Counted from the stretch's first letter, positions 1 to 8,741 are shown. The stretch: 11,778 nt of DNA from an uncultured Lentisphaeria bacterium (GCA_913042885.1 CAJWLW010000130.1:1-11778), one strand, 5' to 3'. The notes: a model not told the origin generated them from the letters alone. Numbers and translations: made by a program.

Positions 1-2
1 AC

Positions 3-422
3 GCCCAGGCATTGTACGGCATCGACGTCGAGTTTGTCGGTATCCGGCATCTGGGCTTTCCGGACAACGTGACCACCGATGTCATTAAGCGGATGCAGGC
101 TGAGCGCCAAACGAAATCGGCGGCAACGAAAGCGGAAGGCGAAGCAAAAGCCATGGAAATTCGCTCGCTGGCGGACCTCGACGCACGCATGCAAATGGCC
201 GACGCCGAAGTTGCGGCCAAAGCAATCGAGGCCAAAGCTGAAACCGAGGTCGCCAGATTATACGCCAATTTCGAGACACAACCGGAACTGGCAAAACTGC
301 TTCTGCGCCGCGAGACCGCCAAGAAGATCGCGGAGAACGAGATGATCATCATCATGGACGCTAACGAAGAGCCTTGGATTATGTTCCAGGGAAACGCCGA
401 CAACCAGCCCGAAGACAAATAA
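3..422 (+). CDS. HflC-like SPFH domain protein, C-terminal part (5' end outside window)
   Basis: The reading frame is open from the left edge, so this is the last ~139 codons of a longer gene. An internal TTG at 12 is not a credible start because it falls inside the SPFH domain. The visible part begins with the end of the SPFH domain (GIDVEFVGIRHLGFPDNV), followed by the RMQAER segment typical of HflC. Next comes a long Ala/Glu/Lys-rich coiled coil (EGEAKAMEIRSLAD, AEVAAKAIEAKAETEVARLY) and a C-terminal MIIIMDANEEPW, which resembles the HflC end 'VMSPDSDFF'. HflC-type proteins form large ring or cage assemblies with HflK around membrane proteins, classically the FtsH protease. The next gene is HflK-like and starts 3 nt after this stop, which supports a pair. 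E. coli has the reverse order, hflK then hflC. The family is secure; orthology to HflC is an inference from the tail. Confidence 0.85.
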   Translation, partial: AQALYGIDVEFVGIRHLGFPDNVTTDVIKRMQAERQTKSAATKAEGEAKAMEIRSLADLDARMQMADAEVAAKAIEAKAETEVARLYANFETQPELAKLLLRRETAKKIAENEMIIIMDANEEPWIMFQGNADNQPEDK

Positions 423-425
423 ACA

Positions 426-1514
426 ATGGCCACAACACCGGTCAATACACACAACGACGAGATCGGCGAGGGCACTGTAGCTCTGGTCAAGACGACCAAG
501 CTGATGATCCTCATGCTGCGTATTGCAATCGCAGTCCTGCTGATCGCTTACATCCTGTCCGGCTTCTTCTACGTCGAGCCGACGGAATACGCCCTGGTCC
601 TGCGTTTCGGCAAGATTTCCGGCACCGCCGGCGAGGAGATCGTCGAGAGCGGCTCCTGGCAATGGGCATGGCCCAAGCCCATTGGTGAGGTGGTGCGTAT
701 TCCAAAGAAAACACAGTCTCTCAGTACCGACTATTTTTACTTCAACGACGAATACCTGGGCGGCCCCGAGAGCAAGCCGGCGCTATCCGCCGATGCCGGC
801 CCACTGGTGACCGGTACCGACGGTTACCTGCTGACGAAAGACGAGAATATACTGCACGCCAAGTGGGGGATCACCTACGATATCGTTGACCCGGTGACCT
901 ACTACACGTCGCAGACTGACGCCAACGCCACGATCCGCCGGATCTTCGAGAGCACCATTCTCAAACGCATCGCCCGCACCGCCATCGATCAGGCACTATA
1001 CGCCGACCCGGACAACTTGCGGAAAAAGGTAAAAAAGGACACGCTGAAGGCGTTCGAAGAACTGAACATAGGCATCAAGGTGAAATTCGTCAATTTTGGC
1101 GAAAGTACACCGCCACGTACCTCTGTTTTGGCATTCCACGAGGTTCAGAAGGCCGAGCACATAAAACAAACGCTCATCCTCGAAGCAGAGACGTACCGAA
1201 ACACGACTGTGCAGAGCGCCAAAGGCTTGGCCAAACAACGCCAAGCCGAAGCCGACGCGTACGCCAGTGAGTTGATCGCATCCGTCCAGGCCGAGGCTCA
1301 GTATTTCAATCAACTGCTGGAGCAATATCAAGATAAGCCAGACATTGCAATAAGAAATTTGATCAGCATCACGCGACAACATGTCATGCAGAACGCCGAG
1401 AAAATTCTGCTGCCGGCCGCTCCCGGAGAAATTCGCATTCGCCTCAACCGGATAAAACCCACTGTGATAAACGCTGCCACCGCCACCGGCAGCAGTAACC
1501 ACCAACCACACTGA
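426..1514 (+). CDS. HflK-like SPFH domain membrane protein
   Basis: A 362-residue protein. A hydrophilic N-terminus of ~26 residues is followed by one membrane segment (about 27-49, LMILMLRIAIAVLLIAYILS). The SPFH/band-7 domain covers about 50-240; it includes VEPTEYALVLRFGK and the HflK-like stretch DGYLLTKDENILHAKWGITY (133-152). A coiled coil with alternating Glu/Ala/Gln runs from about 240 to 300, and a short polar tail ends in SSNHQPH. E. coli HflK (about 419 aa) has a Gly-rich N-terminus that is absent here. The expected role is a partner of the upstream HflC-like protein in an oligomeric membrane scaffold that regulates or clusters other membrane proteins. The ATG at 426 is chosen because the next Met codons would cut into the membrane segment. 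No good Shine-Dalgarno is visible, so translation is probably coupled to the preceding gene. No ftsH is in the window, so a proteolysis role is not supported by context. Confidence 0.88.
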   Translation: MATTPVNTHNDEIGEGTVALVKTTKLMILMLRIAIAVLLIAYILSGFFYVEPTEYALVLRFGKISGTAGEEIVESGSWQWAWPKPIGEVVRIPKKTQSLSTDYFYFNDEYLGGPESKPALSADAGPLVTGTDGYLLTKDENILHAKWGITYDIVDPVTYYTSQTDANATIRRIFESTILKRIARTAIDQALYADPDNLRKKVKKDTLKAFEELNIGIKVKFVNFGESTPPRTSVLAFHEVQKAEHIKQTLILEAETYRNTTVQSAKGLAKQRQAEADAYASELIASVQAEAQYFNQLLEQYQDKPDIAIRNLISITRQHVMQNAEKILLPAAPGEIRIRLNRIKPTVINAATATGSSNHQPH

Positions 1515-1524
1515 CACCAACTTC

Positions 1525-1530
1525 AAGGGG
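1525..1530 (+). promoter_or_regulatory. Ribosome binding site of the P-type ATPase gene
   Basis: AAGGGG lies 7 nt before the ATG at 1538. It decides this start over the in-frame ATG at 1553 (Met6), which has no comparable purine motif at a suitable distance. Confidence 0.6.
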
Positions 1531-1537
1531 TGCACAC

Positions 1538-3523
1538 ATGCTGGCGCGTAAAATGTCAGATATCGTGGCCCAGGACCACAGTTCGTGCGAGCATGACCAC
1601 GGTAACGCCAAGGTCAATCTCATTGTCGCCGTCGTCGGCGGCATCCTGATCATCAACTCCGCTCTGGCCGACTGGCTGCCGTATTACAGCGACGGATTTC
1701 AGAGCAAGATGAGCGCCATCATCGGCGCTATCATCCTGGCGCTGCCGATTCTGGTATCGGCGGTCAAAGATGTGTTGCGTGGCCGCATCTACATGAACGA
1801 GCTGGTCGCCCTGGCACTGATTGCTGCCTTCGTCATGGGGTACTATCAGGAAGCCGGTATCATCGCTTTCTTCATGCTGATCGCCATCACTATCGAAGAG
1901 CGAACCGCAATCGGCGCTGTCGCCGCCATCGAAGAAGTGCTGCGGCTGACACCCGCCAACGCCCGCCGGATCGTCAACGACGCCGAGCAGGAAGTTGTGG
2001 CGACCGAACTGCAGGTCGGCGATATCGTGCGCGTCCGACCGGGCGAGAACTTTCCGGCAGACGGTGAGATCACGACCGGCAGCAGCGAAGTCAATCAGGC
2101 CTCGATTACCGGTGAATCACTGCCGGCCGCGAAGCAAAATGGTGACTCGGTCTACGCCGGCACCGAAAACCTCACAGGCATGGTCGAGTTGCGGGTAACC
2201 GGCGTGGGCACAGACACCACTCTCGGCAAGGTACGCGACCTCATCGCCACTGCGGAGAAGACGCGCCTGCCGATCATGCGGATGGTCGATCAGTATGTAC
2301 ACTATTACACGCCGGCGATCCTGATGATCGCCGCTATCGTCTGGTTCTTCAATCCCGACGACATCCTGCGTGTCGTGCTGGTGCTGGTGATCGCCTGTCC
2401 ATGCGCCCTGATCGTAGCCACACCGTCCGCCGCCGTCGCGGCGATCGCCTCGGCATCGCGTCTCGGCATGATCATCAAGAACGTTTCGCACATCGAGACA
2501 GTGGCGCACATCCGCACCGTTGTCTTCGACAAGACCGGTACGCTCACCGAGGGTAATCTGGAAGTTGCGCGCCTCAACCCCGCCGAGGGTGTCGAATTGT
2601 CGGACCTGCTCGAAGTCGCTGTCGCTGCCGAATCGCAGAGCAACCATCCGGCCGCGAATGCCATGCGGAAACTGGCTGAGGAAGCAAACGTAAGCTGGGT
2701 CCCCCCGGACAACTTCACCGAAGTGACCGGCAAAGGCGTGCTCGCTATATTCGGCAACTCCGAATACCGGGTCGGGCGCGAGAGCTGGCTCAAGGAATGC
2801 GGCCTCGATACCAGCGCCGCCGCTGCCGTACCCGAGGGCGTGGATACCGGCGGCATGACCTTTGCCTATGTCGCCCGCGACCAGCAAGTGCTGGGCTGGA
2901 TCGGACTGCGCGACGCCATCCGCCAGGGCGCCGCTGAAGCAATCGCCGAACTGCAGAATCTCGGTGTCACGCAGTGTTGCATGGTCACTGGTGACAACCA
3001 GCAGGTGGCGGAAAGCGTAGGGCGCAAGCTCGGGATCACTGAGATCCGCGCCGAATGCCTGCCGGAGGAGAAAGTGACATTTGTCGAGGAACTCAAAGCA
3101 TCGGGCATTGCCGTTGCGGTGATCGGCGACGGGGTCAACGACGCGCCCGCTCTGGCGGCCGGTGACATCGGTGTCGCGATGGGCGCTATCGGCAGTGACG
3201 TCGCCATCAACAGCGCGTCGATCGCGCTGATGCACAACGATCTGCGGCGCATCCCCTTTCTCATTGCCCTGTCCCGCAAGACCCGGGCGGTTATGAACCA
3301 GAACCTTCTGTTCGGTGCGGTGCTGATTGTCGGCGGACTGATGGCCTTTATCTTCGGCAACGACCTGCTCGACTACCTGGCCATCCGGATGAAGTTCGTG
3401 CAGCCCGGTGTCTTCAAATCGCTGCTGGCCGCTTTTGTCCACATTCTCGGCACGCTGATAGTCGTGTTCAACAGTGCCCGCCTCGTACGATTCGGCGAGG
3501 CGCTGGAATCACGCGATGAGTGA
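1538..3523 (+). CDS. P1B-type heavy-metal-translocating P-type ATPase
   Basis: A 661-residue ion pump that moves a transition metal across the inner membrane using ATP. Visible motifs in order: TGES of the actuator domain (191-194), CPC in the metal-binding membrane helix (287-289), DKTGT with phosphorylated Asp331, the HP motif of the nucleotide-binding domain (His370-Pro371), MVTGDN (482-487) and GDGVNDAP (530-537). There is no HMA domain. The short N-terminus instead carries a small His/Cys cluster (DHSSCEHDH, 13-21), a possible metal ligand patch. CPC usually goes with Cu+ or Zn2+/Cd2+/Pb2+ pumps. The last helix reads AFVHILGTLIVVFNSARL (632-649), with His635 about where Zn pumps such as ZntA have the Lys...Asp pair and P1B-4 pumps have HEGGT. 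The metal therefore cannot be assigned with confidence; Zn2+/Cd2+-like export is my best guess. The gene starts 23 nt after the HflK-like gene and overlaps the next one by 8 nt. Confidence 0.95.
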   Translation: MLARKMSDIVAQDHSSCEHDHGNAKVNLIVAVVGGILIINSALADWLPYYSDGFQSKMSAIIGAIILALPILVSAVKDVLRGRIYMNELVALALIAAFVMGYYQEAGIIAFFMLIAITIEERTAIGAVAAIEEVLRLTPANARRIVNDAEQEVVATELQVGDIVRVRPGENFPADGEITTGSSEVNQASITGESLPAAKQNGDSVYAGTENLTGMVELRVTGVGTDTTLGKVRDLIATAEKTRLPIMRMVDQYVHYYTPAILMIAAIVWFFNPDDILRVVLVLVIACPCALIVATPSAAVAAIASASRLGMIIKNVSHIETVAHIRTVVFDKTGTLTEGNLEVARLNPAEGVELSDLLEVAVAAESQSNHPAANAMRKLAEEANVSWVPPDNFTEVTGKGVLAIFGNSEYRVGRESWLKECGLDTSAAAAVPEGVDTGGMTFAYVARDQQVLGWIGLRDAIRQGAAEAIAELQNLGVTQCCMVTGDNQQVAESVGRKLGITEIRAECLPEEKVTFVEELKASGIAVAVIGDGVNDAPALAAGDIGVAMGAIGSDVAINSASIALMHNDLRRIPFLIALSRKTRAVMNQNLLFGAVLIVGGLMAFIFGNDLLDYLAIRMKFVQPGVFKSLLAAFVHILGTLIVVFNSARLVRFGEALESRDE

Positions 3524-4697
3524 CAGTGAACAAAATGTCGTCGAAGCAGTGGGCCTGAGAAAGGTGTTCTACGACTTCTGGCGACGACCCAAGGCAATTG
3601 CTGTAGACGCTATCGACTTCACCATCCGCCAGGGCGAAGTGATCGGACTGCTTGGTCCGAACGGTTCAGGCAAGTCCACTACCGTCAAAATGCTCCTCGG
3701 CCTGCTGCGCCCGTCCGGCGGCAATCTGAAGGTGTTCAATCGCGACGCCACGGACGTCCGTATCAAGTCGCGCATCGGCTATCTGCCGGAAGAGACGTAT
3801 CTCTACAAGTACCTCACCGCCGCCGAGACCCTCGATTTCTTCGGTGCGCTCTTCAATATGCCGTCGAAAGAGCGCCAGAGCCGGACGACGCAATTGCTGG
3901 ACATGGTCGGACTGAGCGGGGTCGGGGAGCGTCCCGTCGGTGAATTTTCGAAAGGCATGGCGCGCCGCGTCGGGCTGGCCCAGGCGCTGATCAACGATCC
4001 CGACCTGATTGTGCTCGATGAGCCGACCTCCGGCCTCGATCCGCTCGGCTGCAACGAAGTAAAGAAGCTCATTCGCGTCCTCGCCGAGCGCGGCAAGACG
4101 GTGATCCTGTGCAGCCATCTGCTCGCCGATGTCGAGGACGTGTGCGACAACATCTATGTCATGTACGGCGGCAAGATTCGCGTCAGCGGCGACCTCAACA
4201 ACTTGCTGACTGTCGAGGATAAAACCCGCATCGTCGCGCCGAAGTTGTCCGAAGAAGTGATCGGACGGGTCATGGAGATTCTCAATGCGGCGGCGCCCGA
4301 GGGCGGCATCAGTGTCGATCATCCGACCATGAACCTCGAGACCTTTTTCATGGACGTCGTGAGCAAAGCCCGTGAAGAAAGTGCCGCAACCTCCGGTGCG
4401 ACGACCGGTGAGATTGCCAACTACCTGACCGGCGAAGGCAAGGAACAGCATTCAAAGCAGGTGCTCGCAGACCTGACCCGCGCCGAGCCCGAGGAGTCTG
4501 CTGAATCGGAACCGGCACCACCGCCGGAGCCCCAACCGGATCACGACAAGCTGTCCGGCCTGGTGAAGCCCGAGCCCGAGCCGGAATCCGCAGCACCGGA
4601 CGAAGAGGTCGCCAAGATCTCTCAGGAGGAACGCGACAAGCGCAACGAGCAGCTCGAGCACCTCTTAGGCGGCGATGACCACAGTAGCGCCCCGTAG
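3516..4697 (+). CDS. ABC transporter ATP-binding protein with acidic proline-rich C-terminal tail
   Basis: A 393-residue ATPase of the CcmA/NatA/drug-export type. Walker A is GPNGSGKS (47-54), the Q-loop position reads GYLPEE (88-93) with Glu in place of Gln, the signature is FSKGM (144-148), Walker B is LIVLDEP (164-170), the D-loop SGLD follows, and the switch His is His201. The ATPase core ends near residue 235. A linker to about 290 is followed by a ~100-residue low-complexity tail rich in Glu, Pro and Ala (EPEESAESEPAPPPEPQP, KPEPEPESAAPDEE) and a charged helix (EERDKRNEQLEHLL). The ATG at 3516 overlaps the stop of the ATPase gene by 8 nt and has GGA 8 nt upstream. A GTG at 3474 would add 14 residues but lies deep inside the ATPase gene. 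The family normally works with a separate membrane permease; none follows, so the partner may lie upstream of the window or elsewhere. It may energise export, but the substrate is unknown. Confidence 0.9.
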   Translation: MSDSEQNVVEAVGLRKVFYDFWRRPKAIAVDAIDFTIRQGEVIGLLGPNGSGKSTTVKMLLGLLRPSGGNLKVFNRDATDVRIKSRIGYLPEETYLYKYLTAAETLDFFGALFNMPSKERQSRTTQLLDMVGLSGVGERPVGEFSKGMARRVGLAQALINDPDLIVLDEPTSGLDPLGCNEVKKLIRVLAERGKTVILCSHLLADVEDVCDNIYVMYGGKIRVSGDLNNLLTVEDKTRIVAPKLSEEVIGRVMEILNAAAPEGGISVDHPTMNLETFFMDVVSKAREESAATSGATTGEIANYLTGEGKEQHSKQVLADLTRAEPEESAESEPAPPPEPQPDHDKLSGLVKPEPEPESAAPDEEVAKISQEERDKRNEQLEHLLGGDDHSSAP

Positions 4698-4848
4698 CGA
4701 GCACTCTCACCATTCTACCCGCTCGCACCCGGTATCGTGTTAATTACCGTGATAGTATTCGGACTGTATCGTAACTACCCGCAAGCCCGCCGAACACCAC
4801 CCCGCGATGCCAGGAGCAACTCCTATTCCATTCGAGTTGATTCGCGGT
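4698..4848. other. Convergent intergenic region, no clear terminator
   Basis: This 151-nt gap lies between the stop codons of the ABC ATPase gene (+) and livF (-). It contains two weak inverted repeats. One is GCGAGC/GCTCGC (4697-4702 and 4721-4726) with an 18-nt loop. The other is AGGAG-CAA-CTCCT (4812-4824). Neither is followed by a T-run on either strand, so no intrinsic terminator can be called. No coding region is supported. Confidence 0.5.
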
Positions 4849-5576
<728 letters not shown>

Positions 5577-5580
<4 letters not shown>

Positions 5581-6374
5581 GTCGCCGGTTCGTCCACACC
5601 GAGGTAGGCCTCGATGACTTTCGGATCACTCTGGACTTCGTCCGGTCTGCCCTCGGCAATCAGCTCGCCGTGGTCGACAACGTAGACATAGTCGGAGATC
5701 TTCATGACCAGCTGCACGTCATGCTCGATGAGAAACACCGTAATACCCGTGGCACGAATCTTGCCGATCAGTTCCATCAACGCTTCCGTCTCATTCGGGT
5801 TCATGCCGGCCGCCGGTTCATCGAGCAGCAGGAGACCGGGATGCGTCGCCAGGGCCCGGCTGATTTCGAGACGGCGCTGATCGCCGTATGCCAGATTGTC
5901 CGCCAGATCATTGGCACTGTGCATGAGCCCGACAAAGTCCAGGTAATGAATTGCCGCCGCTTCCACGGCCACCTCTTCACGCACAGTGCCAGGCAACGTG
6001 GCAACTGCACCAAGCACCGACGACGACGTGCGCGCGTGCAGACCTACTTTGACATTCTCCAGCACCGGCATGTCGGTAAACAGGCGGATGTTCTGAAACG
6101 TCCGTGCAATACCGAGCCGGCAAACCTTGTGCACCGGCATGTTGGTAATATTGATCGACGACCCGCCCCGCTGGCTGTGAAACAATATCCTGCCAGCGGT
6201 CGGGCGATAGATACCGGTCACCATGTTGAACACCGTGGTCTTGCCCGCGCCGTTCGGACCGATCAGACTGGTCACCCCGCCGCGGCGCACGTTCAGGTTC
6301 ACATTGTCGACAGCCTGCAGGCCGCCGAACTGGATGCTCAGGCTTTCGGTGGAGAGTATGGCATCACCGGTCAT
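5577..6374 (-). CDS. livG: Branched-chain amino acid ABC transporter ATP-binding protein LivG
   Basis: A 265-residue cytoplasmic ATPase. It has Walker A GPNGAGKT (39-46), Q-loop RTFQNIRLF (91-99), signature region LAYGDQRRLEISRAL (161-175), Walker B LLLLDEP (181-187) and H-loop IEHD with His218. The C-terminus VIEAYLG is the hallmark ending of LivG. The signature LAYGD departs slightly from the consensus LSYG(Q/E/D), as is normal in LivG. The start is the ATG at 6372-6374, which overlaps the livM stop by 4 nt. The frame stays open far upstream, but that part is antisense-free livM sequence in another frame and would add non-homologous residues, so I reject longer starts. It pairs with LivF to drive the LivHM channel. 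Confidence 0.95.
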
Positions 6375-7540
6375 GGATTTTCTCCCAAAACATACAAAGG
6401 CGTCTGGCGCCGACGCATCTCTTCTTCCTCTTCCGCCGACGGCGGATGACCCGCGGGAGCTCGAGGAATCAAGCCCTGCGGCCGGAATCGCATCAGCAGC
6501 AGCAGCAGTAAACCGTAGACCAGATAGCGTGCTTCCGGCGGCACGCGGACACCGCCAATGTCCTGGCGCAGAAATTCGCCGACACTGATGAGGATCGCCG
6601 TGCCGAGCAGAACGCCGCGGATGCTGCCCATACCGCCGAGCACGACCGCACACAGCACAATAATCGACTGCCACACATCCAGCTCGTTTACCGACAGCGT
6701 GCTTGAGGTAACACACAGAAGGGCACCGCCGACACCGCCGAAAAACCCGCTGATCCCAAACCCGATAATCTTCGACCTCGCGACATTGATGCCGCAGGCA
6801 CGCGCCGCGGTCTCGTCGATACGGATAGCCGCCCAGGCCCGGCCGATGCGCGACTGCTGCAGCCGAAACATCACAAAAATGGTCAGGAAAATGATGACCA
6901 CCACGAGATAGTAAAGCATCCAGTTGTCGTAGTACAGCGTCTCGCCGAACAGCTTCGGCGTCAGGTCATTTGCCGGGTGCGACAACCGCAAGCCGTTGGA
7001 GCCGCCGCTCAACCACGCCTCGTTGCGATAGATGAGATAGAAAATCTCGGCCAACCCAAGGGTTACGATTGCGTAGTAATCACCGGTGAGCCGCAGCGTC
7101 GGTATACCGCGCAGCACGCCGAGGATCCCGCAGAACAGTCCGGCGATCAGGATAAGTACCAGGTAGCCGCCGGGGAAGTCGAACATGAATTCACCCTGTG
7201 GCAGATAATCGGTGTGCGCCGGTAGAACCCAGCCGGCCTCCGTTTTGACCGTCATCATTCCGAGCGTGGCAATCAGCCCACCTGTCGCAATGAAGGTCAC
7301 GTAGCCAAGCTCGAGCAAGCCGAGATAGCCAACGACGACATTGAGCCCGAGGGCAAGGATGACAAAAACGCCCACCTTGAGCAGGATGTCCATCGCTACC
7401 GAACCAAAACTGGTCTCGGGCTCGATCAGCAGGGGTGCCGCCAGGACCAATGCAAGCGGCAGCAGATGAACGAGGCGCTTGCACCAGCCGCCCTGAGTCC
7501 ACCACCTGACTTGCAGCACGACCGCCAGAGCTTTAAGCAC
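6371..7540 (-). CDS. livM: Branched-chain amino acid ABC transporter permease LivM
   Basis: A 389-residue inner-membrane permease with about ten hydrophobic segments. Family marks are GLNVVVGYLGLLELGY (65-80), GDYYAIVTLGLAEI (153-166), the cytoplasmic EAA-like loop AAIRIDETAARACGINVARSK (237-257), the helix after it (GFFGGVGGALL), VLGGMGSIRGVLLG (300-313) and RPQGLIP (353-359). The start is a GTG at 7538-7540 that overlaps the livH stop by 8 nt; the first in-frame Met (residue 50) would remove the first membrane segment, so GTG is preferred. After RPQGLIP there is a charged tail of about 30 residues with five consecutive Glu then MRRR. It forms the membrane channel with LivH. Confidence 0.94.
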   Translation of the reverse strand: MLKALAVVLQVRWWTQGGWCKRLVHLLPLALVLAAPLLIEPETSFGSVAMDILLKVGVFVILALGLNVVVGYLGLLELGYVTFIATGGLIATLGMMTVKTEAGWVLPAHTDYLPQGEFMFDFPGGYLVLILIAGLFCGILGVLRGIPTLRLTGDYYAIVTLGLAEIFYLIYRNEAWLSGGSNGLRLSHPANDLTPKLFGETLYYDNWMLYYLVVVIIFLTIFVMFRLQQSRIGRAWAAIRIDETAARACGINVARSKIIGFGISGFFGGVGGALLCVTSSTLSVNELDVWQSIIVLCAVVLGGMGSIRGVLLGTAILISVGEFLRQDIGGVRVPPEARYLVYGLLLLLLMRFRPQGLIPRAPAGHPPSAEEEEEMRRRQTPLYVLGENP

Positions 7541-8717
7541 GCTTGGCCTCCTTCTGCCCGAGAATACCCCATGGCCGGAACAGGATGAAAATGACCATCA
7601 GCCCGAACGCGAAAGCTTTGTCGTACTGCTGTGCAACAGCACCGCCAAACGCTTCGGTGAACCCGATGATCAGCCCCCCCAGGACAGCGCCTTTGATATT
7701 GCCGATGCCGCCAAGCACCGCTGCCGCGAAAGCAATCACACCCGGGTAATACCCCATACGCGGATAGATGTTGCCGCCGACTTTCACCGAGTACAGGATA
7801 CCGGCCACCGCAGCCATCGCCGAACCGATCATGAAAGTGAAGGCAATGACGTGATTGACGTTGATGCCCATCAGCCATGCCGTCTGCTGATCAAGAGCAC
7901 AGGCACGCATCGCTTTGCCGATTTTCGTTCGCTGCACAATCACCAGCAGCACGATCATCAGCACCAGCATCGCAACCCAGGTGACCAGCTCTTTCCAAAG
8001 CAAGACGGGTACGGCATCGACGAGCGGCGGGCTGAACGGGTTCCAGCGGAACACCAGGCCTTCAGTGGTCTGCGCGATGAGTTTCGAGTCGAAGATCTTC
8101 GTGGAGGCTGTCGGAAAACTTTCGTACTTGGCCGACCACAGCAAGTGCGCCATAGTCTGCAGGCACAGCGACATGCCGATAGCAGTAATCAACGCAGCCA
8201 GACGGTCCGACTTGACAGTGTTGCGCGGCGACCCGAACCAACCAAGCAGGTCCGCCAGTGTACTGACGAGCAACATCAGCAGCACGACAGCCAGAAAGCC
8301 GAAGACAATCCGGTGCGCCGTAGCCATATTGTCACCGGCTTCGCCGGTGGTGAAATACGCAATCAGCAGACCGGCGCCACTAACCAACCCGATGATCGAG
8401 AGTATCTCCGCCTTTGGCAACGAACGGCGTAACGGCAGGTACGCGGTCCAGTCGAGTATCGCGCCAATTGCAGCGCAGGCAAGCATGGCGATGAGTATCG
8501 CCAACACGATCGGTACATTCAGTGTATTGACCGCGAGCAAACCGATATACGTGCCGAGCATGATGATCTCACCATGCGCGAAGTTGATCAGCTTGATGAT
8601 GCCGTAGACCATGGTATAGCCGACGGCGATGAGCGCGTAGATTGAGCCCAGCGTCAGGGCATCGATGTAGGTGGCAGGATTCTGGACAGCGTTTCCCAGG
8701 CTTGTCAGCCATTCCAT
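7533..8717 (-). CDS. livH: Branched-chain amino acid ABC transporter permease LivH, with extra internal segment
   Basis: An inner-membrane permease of 394 residues from the ATG at 8715-8717. Family marks are LGSIYALIAVGYTMVYGIIKLINFAHGE (about 23-50), YLPLR (93-97), the EAA-like region GKAMRACALDQQTAWLMGIN (267-286), AAAVLGGIGNIKGAVLGG (331-348) and FRPWGILG (380-387). Most LivH proteins are about 290-310 residues. Much of the surplus sits between YLPLRRS and RLAALITAIGMS, which are almost adjacent in ordinary LivH; the ~70 extra residues contain two hydrophobic stretches. An upstream in-frame GTG at 8727-8729 would add MVDS. I prefer the ATG because GGTGG lies 9 nt before it and works as a Shine-Dalgarno. 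The gene lies 24 nt after livK and overlaps livM by 8 nt. Confidence 0.93.
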   Translation of the reverse strand: MEWLTSLGNAVQNPATYIDALTLGSIYALIAVGYTMVYGIIKLINFAHGEIIMLGTYIGLLAVNTLNVPIVLAILIAMLACAAIGAILDWTAYLPLRRSLPKAEILSIIGLVSGAGLLIAYFTTGEAGDNMATAHRIVFGFLAVVLLMLLVSTLADLLGWFGSPRNTVKSDRLAALITAIGMSLCLQTMAHLLWSAKYESFPTASTKIFDSKLIAQTTEGLVFRWNPFSPPLVDAVPVLLWKELVTWVAMLVLMIVLLVIVQRTKIGKAMRACALDQQTAWLMGINVNHVIAFTFMIGSAMAAVAGILYSVKVGGNIYPRMGYYPGVIAFAAAVLGGIGNIKGAVLGGLIIGFTEAFGGAVAQQYDKAFAFGLMVIFILFRPWGILGQKEAKRA

Positions 8718-8741
8718 CGAATCTACCACCCGGACACGATG

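Noticed and set aside
2117..3442. Long open frame on the minus strand (441 codons) inside the metal ATPase gene
   Set aside because: It is antisense to a gene with all P-type ATPase motifs; its translation is low-complexity in Asp, Gly and His and has no recognisable domain. GC-rich coding DNA commonly leaves such frames open.
4812..4824. AGGAG-CAA-CTCCT as a terminator
   Set aside because: The stem is only 5 bp with a 3-nt loop, and no T-run follows on either strand.
5670..6449. Plus-strand open frame of 259 codons opposite livG
   Set aside because: It is antisense to a clear LivG ATPase, and its His/Arg-rich translation shows no family motif.
6375..6716. N-terminal extension of LivG by about 114 codons
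   Set aside because: The extra part lies within livM in a different frame, is Arg/Ala-rich and unrelated to LivG; the ATGA overlap at 6371-6374 gives the expected start.
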